The notes: generated by a model from the sequence alone, not told the origin. A stretch of DNA of 64,000 nt from Duncaniella dubosii (GCF_004803915.1 NZ_CP039396.1:248001-312000); one strand, 5' to 3'. Numbered from the stretch's first letter, positions 18,625-27,852 are shown. Made by a program: numbers and translations.

Positions 18625-18690
18625 GTTAGACGCGAATTTATGGAAAAAGTTTCAGCCATGTGAAACTTTTTCCATAAATTCGCGTCTAAC
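18625..18690. promoter_or_regulatory. Perfect 30-bp palindrome carrying two divergent ECF-like promoters
   Basis: The arms 18625-18654 and 18661-18690 are exact reverse complements around a six-base centre. On the plus strand TGAAAC (18661-18666), 16 bases and CGTC (18683-18686) resemble ECF promoters such as those of sigma-W and sigma-X; the palindrome puts the same sequence on the minus strand (18654-18649 and 18632-18629). Predicted start points leave leaders of about 43-46 bases to the sigma gene and to the ABC ATPase gene. No T run follows, so it is not a terminator. Confidence 0.65.
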
Positions 18691-18738
18691 AAGATAAAAA
18701 CAAACTCCAGTCAATTATATCACAGAACACTAATCACA

Positions 18739-19674
18739 ATGGACATACTCCAAGTTGAAAACGTCAGCAAATCCTATTCCTCCCATCTTGCGCTCGACAA
18801 TGTGTCGGTCAATGTGCCCGAAGGAAAGGTTTACGGTCTGTTAGGTCCGAACGGCGCTGGAAAGACCACGCTGATACGAATCATCAACCATATCACCGCT
18901 CCCGACAGCGGACAAGTGCTGTTCAACGGACACCGGCTCACTCAGGCCGATGTCGAACACATCGGCTATCTTCCTGAAGAACGCGGACTCTACAAGAAAA
19001 TGAAAGTCGGTGAACAGGCCGTCTTTTTCGCACGTCTCAAAGGGCTGTCGAAACAGGAGGCAGTAAGGGAACTCAGGCGGTGGTTCGAAAAATTCGACAT
19101 TCTATCGTGGTGGGACAAAAAGGTTGAAGAGCTGTCAAAAGGCATGGCCCAGAAGGTGCAGTTTATCATCACGGTGCTCCACAGACCGCAACTGCTGATT
19201 TTTGACGAACCCTTCTCAGGCTTCGACCCAATCAACGCCGCACTTCTAAAAGAAGAGATACTCAAACTTAAAGACGAGGGGTCAACCGTGATTTTCTCGA
19301 CCCACAACATGTCGTCAGTCGAAGAAATATGCGACAACATCACCCTTATCAACAAAAGCCGCAACATCTTAAGCGGAAATGTAGAGGAGATACGCCGTCA
19401 GTATTTCGGAAACCGCTATGACCTCACCTTCACAGGCGACCCACGTGTGCTTATGGAGCGGCTGCAGCCGATTGCAAGCGAATTTGCCATCCTCGACCCT
19501 GACGCTCAGGGTCGCCCACGCATCAACTTCCACCTCAACGGAGACTCGACGCTCCGCGAAGCCATTTCAATCGCCAACGAAAGCGTCATGCTTGCCGGCA
19601 TAAACGAAAGCATCGCCTCGATGAATGATATTTTCATCCGTGCCGTCAATGATGACAGCAGAATCAATCCATAA
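18739..19674 (+). CDS. ABC transporter ATP-binding protein (NatA-like)
   Basis: A 311-residue ABC ATPase. Walker A (GPNGAGKT) is at residues 36-43, the signature segment (LSKGMAQK) near 133-140, Walker B with the catalytic Glu (LLIFDEP) near 154-160 and the switch His in FSTHNMSS near 192. The C-terminal extension of about 90 residues is like that of NatA and related drug or sodium exporters. It powers the permease encoded 21 bases downstream. A palindromic ECF-like promoter lies directly upstream, shared with the divergent sigma factor gene, so stress-induced export is the likely role. The substrate is not known. Confidence 0.93.
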   Translation: MDILQVENVSKSYSSHLALDNVSVNVPEGKVYGLLGPNGAGKTTLIRIINHITAPDSGQVLFNGHRLTQADVEHIGYLPEERGLYKKMKVGEQAVFFARLKGLSKQEAVRELRRWFEKFDILSWWDKKVEELSKGMAQKVQFIITVLHRPQLLIFDEPFSGFDPINAALLKEEILKLKDEGSTVIFSTHNMSSVEEICDNITLINKSRNILSGNVEEIRRQYFGNRYDLTFTGDPRVLMERLQPIASEFAILDPDAQGRPRINFHLNGDSTLREAISIANESVMLAGINESIASMNDIFIRAVNDDSRINP

Positions 19675-19695
19675 CCAATATAAAACAAAACACCC

Positions 19696-21006
19696 ATGTC
19701 TAAAATAGGTATAGTAATCGAGCGCGAGTACATGGAGCGCGTCAAGAAAAAAAGCTTCATCATCACGACCATACTGATGCCCATGCTCATGCTTGTGCTA
19801 ATGGCTCTTCCTGCCATTATCATGAACTACGTCGACTCATCGGCGACAACCGTCTCGGTTATCGACAACAGCAGCATGATTCTCCCGCAGCTCAAAAACA
19901 CAGAGTCGCTTACCTTCCGCCCTGCAACCGATGCGACAGTTGATTCGGCTCTTACACGCGATGGCATCGACGCAGTTCTCGTTATCCCGGAAAACATCCT
20001 GACAGGTAATCGTTCAGGCTTGAAATATTACGCCAACGGTCCGTCATCGGTAGGGACTGAAACCGGCATTGTCGACCAGATCAACAGCATTATCGAGACC
20101 GAACGACTCAAGGGCTACAACATAGCCAATCTTGACGACATACTCGAAAGCGTAAAAAGCAATGTCAGCCTCACGACCGTCCGTGCCGACAAAGACAGTG
20201 AAGAAAGCAACTCTTCGATGTTCAGCTACGGTGTTGGCATCGGTATGACATTCGTCCTCTACATGTTCCTTCTCATATATGGGCAGATGGTCATGACCTC
20301 AATCATAGAGGAAAAAGGCAATCGAGTGCTTGAAGTTGTCGTGTCGTCCGTAAAGCCCGCCCAGCTCATGATGGGCAAGATTGTCGGGGTGGCACTCGTC
20401 GCTGTGACACAGATGGTGATATGGGGTATACTGCTCGCTCTCATGTCGGCCTACCTACTCCCCGCCCTCATGCCGGCTGATGCCATGGCTGATGTCGCAG
20501 CAGTGCAAAGCGGAAACTTCGACAGCATAAGCGACCAGTCCTCTATAGAAATCATACAGGCTGTCGGAATGCTCGGAAACGTAAGCCATATCCTATCGCT
20601 GATCGCACTGATGACCGTCTTCCTCGTCTTCGGCTTCCTGCTCTACTCGTCGATTTTCGCGGCTGTCGGATCGTCGGTCGACAATATTCAGGACGCAAGC
20701 CAGCTCACATCGTTCGCTGTTTTCCCGATTATCTTCGGTCTCATTTTTGCAATGGTAGCGGCAACAGACCCTATGGGAAGTGTCGCGTTCTGGATGTCGA
20801 TGTTCCCCCTCACCTCTCCTATGGTGATGGTCGCACGAATTCCCTTCGGCATTCCGGCATGGGAAATTGCCCTTTCTCTTGTTCTGCTCGCTATCGGATT
20901 TATAGCAATGGTATGGCTCGCAGGCAAAATCTATCGTGTCGGCATCTTCATGTATGGCAAAAAGCCATCGATAAAGGAACTGATCCGCTGGGTCAACTAC
21001 AAATAA
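19696..21006 (+). CDS. ABC-2 type permease (NatB-like)
   Basis: A 436-residue permease with one N-terminal span (about residues 21-43), a large extracytoplasmic domain (about 45-175) and five more spans in the C-terminal half, the topology of the ABC-2/NatB group. The EEKGNRVLEVVVSSVKPAQLMMGKI segment near residues 199-223 is the conserved cytoplasmic coupling helix of this family. With the upstream ATPase it should form an exporter for sodium, a drug or an envelope-damaging compound. The gene ends in a strong terminator shared with the convergent GH43 gene. Confidence 0.92.
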   Translation: MSKIGIVIEREYMERVKKKSFIITTILMPMLMLVLMALPAIIMNYVDSSATTVSVIDNSSMILPQLKNTESLTFRPATDATVDSALTRDGIDAVLVIPENILTGNRSGLKYYANGPSSVGTETGIVDQINSIIETERLKGYNIANLDDILESVKSNVSLTTVRADKDSEESNSSMFSYGVGIGMTFVLYMFLLIYGQMVMTSIIEEKGNRVLEVVVSSVKPAQLMMGKIVGVALVAVTQMVIWGILLALMSAYLLPALMPADAMADVAAVQSGNFDSISDQSSIEIIQAVGMLGNVSHILSLIALMTVFLVFGFLLYSSIFAAVGSSVDNIQDASQLTSFAVFPIIFGLIFAMVAATDPMGSVAFWMSMFPLTSPMVMVARIPFGIPAWEIALSLVLLAIGFIAMVWLAGKIYRVGIFMYGKKPSIKELIRWVNYK

Positions 21007-21031
21007 ATATCCGCCAACTATATAATATCAA

Positions 21032-21074
21032 CAGAAAAGTCTTGCCACGCGATTTACGTGGCAAGACTTTTCTG
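21032..21074. terminator. Bidirectional terminator between permease and GH43 genes
   Basis: Perfect 18-base-pair stem (21032-21049 with 21057-21074) and a seven-base loop, with AAAA/TTTT inside the outer stem. Confidence 0.85.
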
Positions 21075-21120
21075 CTATACATAGATATATTGAATTAAAT
21101 TCTAGGTCGCCTGAAAGTCA

Positions 21121-22494
21121 TCACTCTGTAATCCACCAATCGAAATCGAACAGTTCACCGTCTCCTCCGCGAAACAGCATGTAGACATCATGAACGCCGC
21201 TTACCGAATTGGCAACAGCAGCCTCAACGATCCCGTCGTTATCCACCTGAACAACGGCAAACGGTTTGTTACCGAGTCGGTCGACAGTAAATTCAATCAC
21301 CGCATCTTTGTCCTTTGAATTTAACACGGCAGCTTTTATCCGGGTCTGTAACCTCTCGCCAAAATCCACAGCACGCACCCGCATCCAGTCACCGTTGTGA
21401 ATCGAAGTGACATAATGCTCACTTCCAGCCATTCGGTCTGTCTTGAGTCCGTAGCTCTCGGCCATTGTCTCGGCTTCCACCCGTCTGTAGGGGTCGATGT
21501 GGCCTATGGGCATCACCACACCATCTTTAGTGAACGGGATAAACGGAATTTTGCCGTCTTCGGCAAACTCGAATTCCTCGACTGCGGTCGAGCGCCGGAA
21601 TCCGCCTCCGTTGACACCTCTTCCGTTATGGTAAAACATAAAATTGCGTCCTTTAAATTCAATGTTTCCGCCGTGGATCGTGAAGCTACCTTCCGCCTCA
21701 TCCATAATACGCCCTTCATATTTCCACGGACCATTGATATTATCAGAGGTGGAATAAGCCATATGTTCCGGCACACCACCCGCAGCATAAGCCAAATAGT
21801 AGAGGCCGTTACGTTTCGTAACCCACGGGCCTTCCTCGTAACCGGTCTTCATTTTCCTGCGGTTTTCCTGATAGTCCATCTTCATGACCATCGGTCCGAA
21901 TGCCTCGGGATTATCCAGCCCTTCGACCGGCATCACCTCACTGCCAAGCGAAATCATATCTTCATTTAGCTTCGCATACCACAGCCCGTTATTGCCCCAG
22001 AACAGATAGCCTTGACCGTCATCGTCAATAAATACCGACGGATCGATATATCCCCAGTTTCCCGGCACAAGAGGCTTTCCTATGGCATCGCGATAAGGAC
22101 CTTCCGGTCTGTCGGCGACAGCCACACCTATTCCATGAAGCCCCACGGCAGTGTCCTCCGCACAGATATACCAATACCATTTTCCATTACGCTCAATGGC
22201 CTGCGATGCCCATGCGTTGTCTCCCTGCTTGGCCCACTTGAACGTGGCGGTTGAAACAGGCGCTCCGCGATATGTCCAGTTGACCATATTTGTGGTGCTA
22301 TAGAGCAGCCAATCCTTCATCTTAAAATATTGTGCGTCATCCTCATCATGATCTGTAAACAGATATACCGTATCGCCATGCACATAAGGAGCCGGATCGG
22401 GAGTGAACATGGTGTGGATTACTGGATTTTGCGCGGCAAGAACGACCGGCAGCAGAGCCAACGCAGCAAGCGGAATTACAGACAGAGTTTTCAT
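21121..22494 (-). CDS. Secreted glycoside hydrolase family 43 protein with CBM6-like domain
   Basis: A 457-residue exported protein. After a signal peptide (about residues 1-20) comes the five-bladed propeller start FTPDPAPYVHGDTVYLFTDHDE, whose DPAP Asp is the usual catalytic base of GH43; the WGYIDPSVFIDDDGQGYLFWGN segment near residue 146 and the EGPWV segment near 222 (a likely acid Glu) are also typical. From about residue 330 a carbohydrate-binding domain of the CBM6 type (YRRVEAETMAESYG ... NGDWMRVRAVDFG) follows. Such enzymes are mostly arabinofuranosidases or xylosidases. The gene is not inside a visible polysaccharide-utilisation locus: no SusC/SusD is beside it. Confidence 0.9.
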   Translation of the reverse strand: MKTLSVIPLAALALLPVVLAAQNPVIHTMFTPDPAPYVHGDTVYLFTDHDEDDAQYFKMKDWLLYSTTNMVNWTYRGAPVSTATFKWAKQGDNAWASQAIERNGKWYWYICAEDTAVGLHGIGVAVADRPEGPYRDAIGKPLVPGNWGYIDPSVFIDDDGQGYLFWGNNGLWYAKLNEDMISLGSEVMPVEGLDNPEAFGPMVMKMDYQENRRKMKTGYEEGPWVTKRNGLYYLAYAAGGVPEHMAYSTSDNINGPWKYEGRIMDEAEGSFTIHGGNIEFKGRNFMFYHNGRGVNGGGFRRSTAVEEFEFAEDGKIPFIPFTKDGVVMPIGHIDPYRRVEAETMAESYGLKTDRMAGSEHYVTSIHNGDWMRVRAVDFGERLQTRIKAAVLNSKDKDAVIEFTVDRLGNKPFAVVQVDNDGIVEAAVANSVSGVHDVYMLFRGGDGELFDFDWWITE

Positions 22495-22564
22495 TAATTT
22501 TTCCTTTTTCAGTCAAAATGTTTGTTTTAACCATTGTTAAACAAATGATTGCTTTTATCGGTCA

Positions 22565-22572
22565 CAAATTTA
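22565..22572 (-). promoter_or_regulatory. Possible -7 box for the GH43 gene
   Basis: On the minus strand TAAATTTG lies about 70 bases before the start codon. The rest of the 328-base gap (22495-22822) carries the divergent promoter at 22680 and nothing else recognisable. Confidence 0.4.
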
Positions 22573-22679
22573 ACAATCATTCTTAAATATCCACGTTTCA
22601 ATATGCCTCAATCCATTCTGTTTTCTAAAGGCCGGCGTATGACCATGTCGCAAAACCATACGTGATTGAATCATCCCTC

Positions 22680-22710
22680 TTGTGGTTTTGCCGGAAAATC
22701 GCTATTTTTG
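22680..22710 (+). promoter_or_regulatory. Promoter for the Trp/Gly/Pro-repeat protein gene
   Basis: TTG (22680-22682), a 20-base spacer and TATTTTTG (22703-22710) match the Bacteroidetes consensus. It predicts a leader of about 105 bases before the gene at 22823. Confidence 0.6.
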
Positions 22711-22822
22711 CGCTATTTATATTATATACGCGCGTGAATGATTAAACTTTTAATCTTCTCATGTGTCTAAACTATAAGATAGCAGTCAATAGAATCTCTC
22801 ACTTCTAAGCATATCTATCAAA

Positions 22823-23917
22823 ATGAACTTTAAACGACTTACACTTTTTGTGGCAACCGCATTTGCAGCCGTCGGATTTATGTCAGCCCAGTCATATTTT
22901 GACGATGACATCTACTACAATGCGTCAAAAGCCACCAAGCCTGCCAAAACGCAGACAAAGAATTCATCATCCAACTGTAAAGCCGTGGTTGTTTATGACT
23001 ATCCGTCGGCCGACACCTATACTGTCAACGGGACTCGCTCCATAAGCGTCGACGAATACAACCGCCGTGGCATCTTCGCGACAGATTCACTGAGCGCTGA
23101 CACAACGGCTACCGATTTCGCATATACACGCCGAATCGAGCAATTCTATAACCCGGACATCGTAAATGCTTCCGGCGACAAGGAACTTGCCAACATCTAT
23201 TATATGGAACCCGACGAGGTCAACATATATGTCAATACGCCGTCAGGTTATTGGGGCTATGATTATTTCTATCCCTACAGCGCATGGAACACACCCTATT
23301 GGGCGAGCAACTACTGGCGCTGGAACTCCAGCTGGTACTGGGGTTCATGGTATGACCCCTACTGGTCATGGAACTGGGGATGGGGACCCGGATGGGGACC
23401 GTCTTGGGCATGGGGCCCTGCATGGGGTCCGTCATGGGGATGGGGGCCTGCATGGGGTCCGTCATGGGGATGGGGGCCCTCGTGGGGTGGTGGACGACCA
23501 TACAATCCACGCCACCCGGGAGCGTTCGGCCATTTGCCCAATGGATCCGGAACTCCGGCAACAAGCGTACGGCCTGGAATCTCCAACCGCCATCATGGCG
23601 TTTCCAACCGTGATTTCATTGTCAACAGACCATCAACAAACAGTCGTCCCGGTGTTTCAACCAGACCCGGCATAAGCACCCGACCCGGAATAAACTCCAA
23701 CACGACGACTAATAACCGTCGACCGACAACGACTACCCGTCCATCCAACAATAACAACTATACACGACCGAATTATAATAATAACAACTCTAACTACAAT
23801 CGTCCATCAACAACAAACGGCGGACGATACAACGGCGGTAGCTATACCGGCGGTGGAAACCGTGGAGGTTTTGGAGGCGGTTCACGCACGTCGGGCGGAG
23901 GCCGTGGCCGTCACTAA
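22823..23917 (+). CDS. Secreted low-complexity protein with Trp/Gly/Pro and Asn/Arg/Pro repeats
   Basis: A 364-residue protein that I do not recognise as a named family. It has a signal peptide ending at MSAQS (about residue 23), an ordinary acidic/Tyr-rich stretch (24-145), then a Tyr/Trp-rich stretch that passes into tandem WGPAWGPSWG units (about 175-225), followed by an Arg/Pro/Ser segment with three near-repeats of RPGxSTRPG, an Asn/Thr-rich part and a Gly/Arg-rich tail ending GGGRGRH. The 10-residue units come from a 30-base DNA repeat at about 23374-23485. Such proteins occur in Bacteroidales and are probably surface or periplasmic, maybe with binding or scaffold roles. It has its own promoter and terminator. 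Confidence 0.75.
   Translation: MNFKRLTLFVATAFAAVGFMSAQSYFDDDIYYNASKATKPAKTQTKNSSSNCKAVVVYDYPSADTYTVNGTRSISVDEYNRRGIFATDSLSADTTATDFAYTRRIEQFYNPDIVNASGDKELANIYYMEPDEVNIYVNTPSGYWGYDYFYPYSAWNTPYWASNYWRWNSSWYWGSWYDPYWSWNWGWGPGWGPSWAWGPAWGPSWGWGPAWGPSWGWGPSWGGGRPYNPRHPGAFGHLPNGSGTPATSVRPGISNRHHGVSNRDFIVNRPSTNSRPGVSTRPGISTRPGINSNTTTNNRRPTTTTRPSNNNNYTRPNYNNNNSNYNRPSTTNGGRYNGGSYTGGGNRGGFGGGSRTSGGGRGRH
23374..23485 (+). repeat. 30-base tandem repeat inside a coding region
   Basis: The TGCATGGGGTCCGTCATGGG type unit recurs with a 30-base period, with earlier degenerate copies; it encodes the WGPAWGPSWG units. Copy number could vary by slippage. Confidence 0.75.
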
Positions 23918-23936
23918 TCGATAATCCATCTCATAG

Positions 23937-23977
23937 AGCACCGTACATCATATAATATGTTCGGAATGTACGGTGCT
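23937..23977 (+). terminator. Terminator after the repeat protein gene
   Basis: A 12-base-pair stem (23937-23948 with 23966-23977) 20 bases after the stop, followed by an AT-rich stretch with TTTTT. Confidence 0.65.
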
Positions 23978-24019
23978 TATAATCTTTTTGTCTATTAAAA
24001 AACTCACAAACTTCAGCTT

Positions 24020-25699
24020 ATGAACAAGAATGTATTGGCAGGGATGCTTGTAGCTCTCCCGGGAGCTATCATGGCGCAGACAGCTATTGATGCCTACTCA
24101 ATATCCCAAAATGACCTAAGAGGATCTGCCCGCTTCATGTCGATGGGCGGCGCGTTCACAGCTCTTGGAGGCGACATATCCACCCTCAACCAGAACCCCG
24201 GCGGTATCGGAGTCTATCGCAGCAGCGACCTTTCAGCGACTCTCGATATAACCATGCAGTCGTCGAAATTTCGTGCCGGAGGGTTTTCGAATACCGAAAA
24301 CCATACTAATGTCGGATGTAATAGTTTCGGCTACGTCGGTGCTGTCAACCTCGGTTCAAACTCCGCCATGCCATTCTTCAACTGGGGTGCAAGCTATTCG
24401 CGTCTTGCGTCATTTGACCGCCGCTATAGTGGCAGTATGGGCGCGATAGCTACATCTCTCACTAACCTTGTGGCGGATTTCACCAATGCCGACAGCTGGC
24501 ATCAGAACGAGCTCTACAGCAACGACTACAATGTCTTCAACCCCTATCTTGACGGTGGAGCTCCTTGGACAAGTATCCTCATGTACAGCGCCTACGGTAT
24601 CAACCCGGTTTCTCCCGATGCCAACTCCTATATCGGCCTTTATGACTATAACCGCTCGGTAGGGTCAGCAGCCGTCAGCGTAGAGGAAAAAGGTCATGTG
24701 GATGAATACTCCATCAACTTCGGCGGAAACGTTTCAGACGTAGTGTACTGGGGCATCGGTTTTGGAATCACAGACATTGATTACCGTTCACGCACATTCT
24801 ACAGCGAGAGCATCGATAACGCGAATGTACCTGCTCCGAACGGTTCAACAGACTCCTACACATCGGGAACAGCCGACTATACTCTCGGAAACTACAAACA
24901 CATCTGGGGTAGCGGATTCAACTTCAAGGCGGGTCTTATTTTCAAGCCTATCAATGAATTCCGTCTCGGTATCGCAGTGCATACTCCGACCTACTATAAC
25001 CTCTCTTATGAAGGCAGCGGTTCTATGACCTACGCATATCAGTCGGGCGCCTATGGTCAGGGCCAAACTCTCAAAGGCACTGAGGTTACTGACGAAGGAT
25101 ATCTTGACGAATTTGACTGGAAAAGCCGCACACCCTGGCGTCTGATGGTCGGAGCAGCCGGAGTCATCGGCGGTCGCGCAATCATAAGCGCCGACTATGA
25201 ATATCGTGCCTCCAACGACATTAAAGTGCAGGACTTCAACGGCAATGACTACGCAGACATTAATTCTGATGTAAAGACCTACTACAAAGCTCAAAACATA
25301 ATGCGCCTCGGTCTCGAATACCGTCTGACACCTCAGTTCAGCCTTCGTGCCGGCTATGTCTACGAAACATCGCCTGTCACCACCGAAGCAATGGATGGAT
25401 ACAGCATCACTCCAAACGGACCTGCCGCCACCTATATATATACAAGTGGTCCGCATGATACCGAAACCCTGCCATCCTACACTTTCGACAAAACGACACA
25501 GTATATCACCTGTGGTCTCGGCTATCGCTACAAGAATTTCTATGCTGACGCTGCCTATGTGCATCGTTCACGCAAAAGCAAATTCAGCGCATTCACAGAT
25601 TATAACGAAAATGCCACCGGCGACCTCATCATTGCTCCGACAGGAACTGTCAGCGACAATAACAACTCAATCGTACTGACCGTGGGATTCCGTTTCTAA
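24020..25699 (+). CDS. Outer-membrane protein of the OmpP1/FadL type
   Basis: A 559-residue protein with a signal peptide (MNKNVLAGMLVALPGAIMAQ) and a beta-barrel composition that ends in the aromatic VTVGFRF. The N-terminal segment DLRGSARFMSMGGAFTALGGDISTLNQNPGGIGVYR (about residues 33-68) is the hatch-like start common to the P1/FadL/TodX family, which lets hydrophobic molecules pass the outer membrane. The middle carries alternating strands rich in Tyr and Gly. The ligand is not known; fatty acids are the family default. It sits upstream of a helicase gene on the same strand with a 70-base gap, probably without functional relation. Confidence 0.85.
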   Translation: MNKNVLAGMLVALPGAIMAQTAIDAYSISQNDLRGSARFMSMGGAFTALGGDISTLNQNPGGIGVYRSSDLSATLDITMQSSKFRAGGFSNTENHTNVGCNSFGYVGAVNLGSNSAMPFFNWGASYSRLASFDRRYSGSMGAIATSLTNLVADFTNADSWHQNELYSNDYNVFNPYLDGGAPWTSILMYSAYGINPVSPDANSYIGLYDYNRSVGSAAVSVEEKGHVDEYSINFGGNVSDVVYWGIGFGITDIDYRSRTFYSESIDNANVPAPNGSTDSYTSGTADYTLGNYKHIWGSGFNFKAGLIFKPINEFRLGIAVHTPTYYNLSYEGSGSMTYAYQSGAYGQGQTLKGTEVTDEGYLDEFDWKSRTPWRLMVGAAGVIGGRAIISADYEYRASNDIKVQDFNGNDYADINSDVKTYYKAQNIMRLGLEYRLTPQFSLRAGYVYETSPVTTEAMDGYSITPNGPAATYIYTSGPHDTETLPSYTFDKTTQYITCGLGYRYKNFYADAAYVHRSRKSKFSAFTDYNENATGDLIIAPTGTVSDNNNSIVLTVGFRF

Positions 25700-25769
25700 C
25701 CCACAGTAAACCTCATCATGAAGATGCGTCTAAGGACGCAGACTTATCAACTCAAATCCCATCTCACAA

Positions 25770-27818
25770 ATGGCAAAAAAGGCTTCGAGAAATCCGAAAC
25801 GTAAAGCAGCTGACGAAAACATTGACCTTAACAACCCGGAATTCATCAAAGCCTGGGAACTTATCCAACATACCAGACAGTCGATTTTCCTGACCGGCAA
25901 AGCCGGGACGGGAAAATCGACTTTTCTGCGCTACATAACTTCCCACACCCATAAGAAGCATGTGGTTCTCGCTCCTACGGGAATAGCGGCAGTCAATGTC
26001 GGCGGAGTCACGCTGCACTCTTTTTTCCGTATTCCGTTCAAGCCAATCGTCCCCGATGACCCTGACTTCCTTCCTGACCGCATCAAGCAGCGAATGAAAT
26101 ACCCCGGAAGTCTCGTCAAACTTATCCGCGAAGTAGAGCTTATAATAATCGACGAAATATCAATGGTGCGCGCGGATATAATAGACTTCGTTGATCTTCT
26201 CCTGCGCACCTATTCCGGCAACCAGCGAGAACCGTTCGGCGGAAAACAGCTACTCTTCGTAGGCGACATTTTCCAGCTTGAACCGGTTCTTTCAGGCGAC
26301 ATGCGCGACATCCTGCGAAAATTCTATCGCGACCCGTTCTTCTTCTCAGCCCGCGTGTTTGAGCGGATGCGTCTTGTCCCGATTGAACTACGCAAAATCT
26401 ACCGTCAGAGCGAGGGTGATTTCGTAGAGCTTCTTGATCGGATTCGCACTGGTTCGGTAACCCGTGAAGATCTCATACATCTTAACACACGATACCTCAC
26501 CATCCCATCGCTGCTTGACCAAGCCGAGACCAAGCCGACAATGACCCTTGCATCGCGTCGCGATATGGTCGACCACATCAATGAAACCCGGCTTGAAGCC
26601 ATCGAACGCCCCCTTGTGGTATTCACGGGCACAATACGAGGCGATTTCCCTGAAAACTCCCTGCCAACCGACCTTGAACTCTCGCTAAAAGAAGGAGCAC
26701 AGGTGGTGTTCATAAAAAATTCGCCCGACAGACTGTGGGTCAACGGCACAATCGGGACGGTGGAGACACTCACGAAAGATCTGATAGAAGTCAGGCTTGA
26801 AAACGGTTCTATACACGCAGTCGAACCTGAAAAATGGTCCAACATAAGATATATCTACGACTCCCAGACTCGTAAAATCTACGAAGAAGAGCTCGGAAGC
26901 TTTACACAATATCCCATAAAACTTGCATGGGCGCTCACAATCCATAAAAGTCAGGGACTTACGTTCAATAATGTCATAATCGACATAGGCCGTGGAGCAT
27001 TCACCGGCGGACAAACATACGTAGCGTTGTCCCGCTGCCGCAGTTTTGAGGGAATGACTCTGCGCTCGACGGTTGCAGACCGCGATATCTTTGTCAATCC
27101 GGCCATAATAAATTTCAGCCGCTCATTCAACGACCCGATAATCATCGACGAGGCCATGCGTAAGGCGCATGCCGACGAATGTTATCTCAACGCCATAGCC
27201 AACGCCGACAAAGGTGATCTTGCCCGAGCATTCGAACTGTTTGTCGAAGGAAACAAGTCATGGCCAATACTTGAGAACGCGAGCGCAATGCGCCTTGCCC
27301 GAAGGAAACTTGGTGTTGTCGATTCACTCAGACAGCGCGTAGCCGAACTTGAGGCTCGAATCGAGTCTGATACACGCCGTTTCACAGATATGGCACACGA
27401 ATATACATTGCTTGGCGATGATTGCCGTCTTGACGATATGCCACTACCTGCAATCGCCAATTACGACAAAGCATTGACCCTGCTTCCTGACCATGTGCCA
27501 GCCCTATACGGACGCGCGCTTGCCTACATGGCTCTCGAAGACTACACGGCGGCCATAAGCGATTTCGACAAAGTGATCACACTCCAACCTGACCATTTCG
27601 ACTCACTTGTACGCATGGGACTGGCATATCATAATCTCTCGGACCAACACAACGCGATGGACCGCTGTCTCATCGCCCTTGACCTCAGCGAGACCCACGA
27701 CTATCCGCGACCTCTGCTATCGACACTTCACTCACTCCTCGCCGACATCTACGATTCGATCGGCGACGCATCCTCTGCCCAACACCACCGCCAGATAGCC
27801 AAACGGCTTAAACGATAG
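25770..27818 (+). CDS. PIF1-like helicase with C-terminal TPR domain
   Basis: A 682-residue superfamily 1B helicase. Walker A (GKAGTGKST) is at about residues 43-51, the APTGIAAVNVGG motif Ia near 71-82, Walker B IIIDEISMV near 131-139, a GDIFQLEPV motif near 169 and the C-terminal KSQGLTFNNVIIDIGRG plus YVALSRCRS motifs near 394-430. After residue 460 comes a helical linker and then tetratricopeptide-like repeats (about 555-680, such as AIANYDKALTLLPDHVPALYGRALAYM). PIF1/RecD2-type helicases unwind G-quadruplexes or forks; the TPR part suggests a protein partner. The arrangement is known from other Bacteroidetes. It ends in a strong hairpin. Confidence 0.9.
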   Translation: MAKKASRNPKRKAADENIDLNNPEFIKAWELIQHTRQSIFLTGKAGTGKSTFLRYITSHTHKKHVVLAPTGIAAVNVGGVTLHSFFRIPFKPIVPDDPDFLPDRIKQRMKYPGSLVKLIREVELIIIDEISMVRADIIDFVDLLLRTYSGNQREPFGGKQLLFVGDIFQLEPVLSGDMRDILRKFYRDPFFFSARVFERMRLVPIELRKIYRQSEGDFVELLDRIRTGSVTREDLIHLNTRYLTIPSLLDQAETKPTMTLASRRDMVDHINETRLEAIERPLVVFTGTIRGDFPENSLPTDLELSLKEGAQVVFIKNSPDRLWVNGTIGTVETLTKDLIEVRLENGSIHAVEPEKWSNIRYIYDSQTRKIYEEELGSFTQYPIKLAWALTIHKSQGLTFNNVIIDIGRGAFTGGQTYVALSRCRSFEGMTLRSTVADRDIFVNPAIINFSRSFNDPIIIDEAMRKAHADECYLNAIANADKGDLARAFELFVEGNKSWPILENASAMRLARRKLGVVDSLRQRVAELEARIESDTRRFTDMAHEYTLLGDDCRLDDMPLPAIANYDKALTLLPDHVPALYGRALAYMALEDYTAAISDFDKVITLQPDHFDSLVRMGLAYHNLSDQHNAMDRCLIALDLSETHDYPRPLLSTLHSLLADIYDSIGDASSAQHHRQIAKRLKR

Positions 27819-27852
27819 CTGCCGTTATAACCGATACAATTATATATGTATA

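Noticed and set aside
18625-18690. The long palindrome considered as a terminator.
   Set aside because: It lies between two divergent gene starts, where no transcript ends, and has no T run on either side.
23374-23485. Tandem repeat considered as a CRISPR array.
   Set aside because: It is in frame within a protein, has no unique spacers and no cas genes nearby; no CRISPR array was seen in the window.
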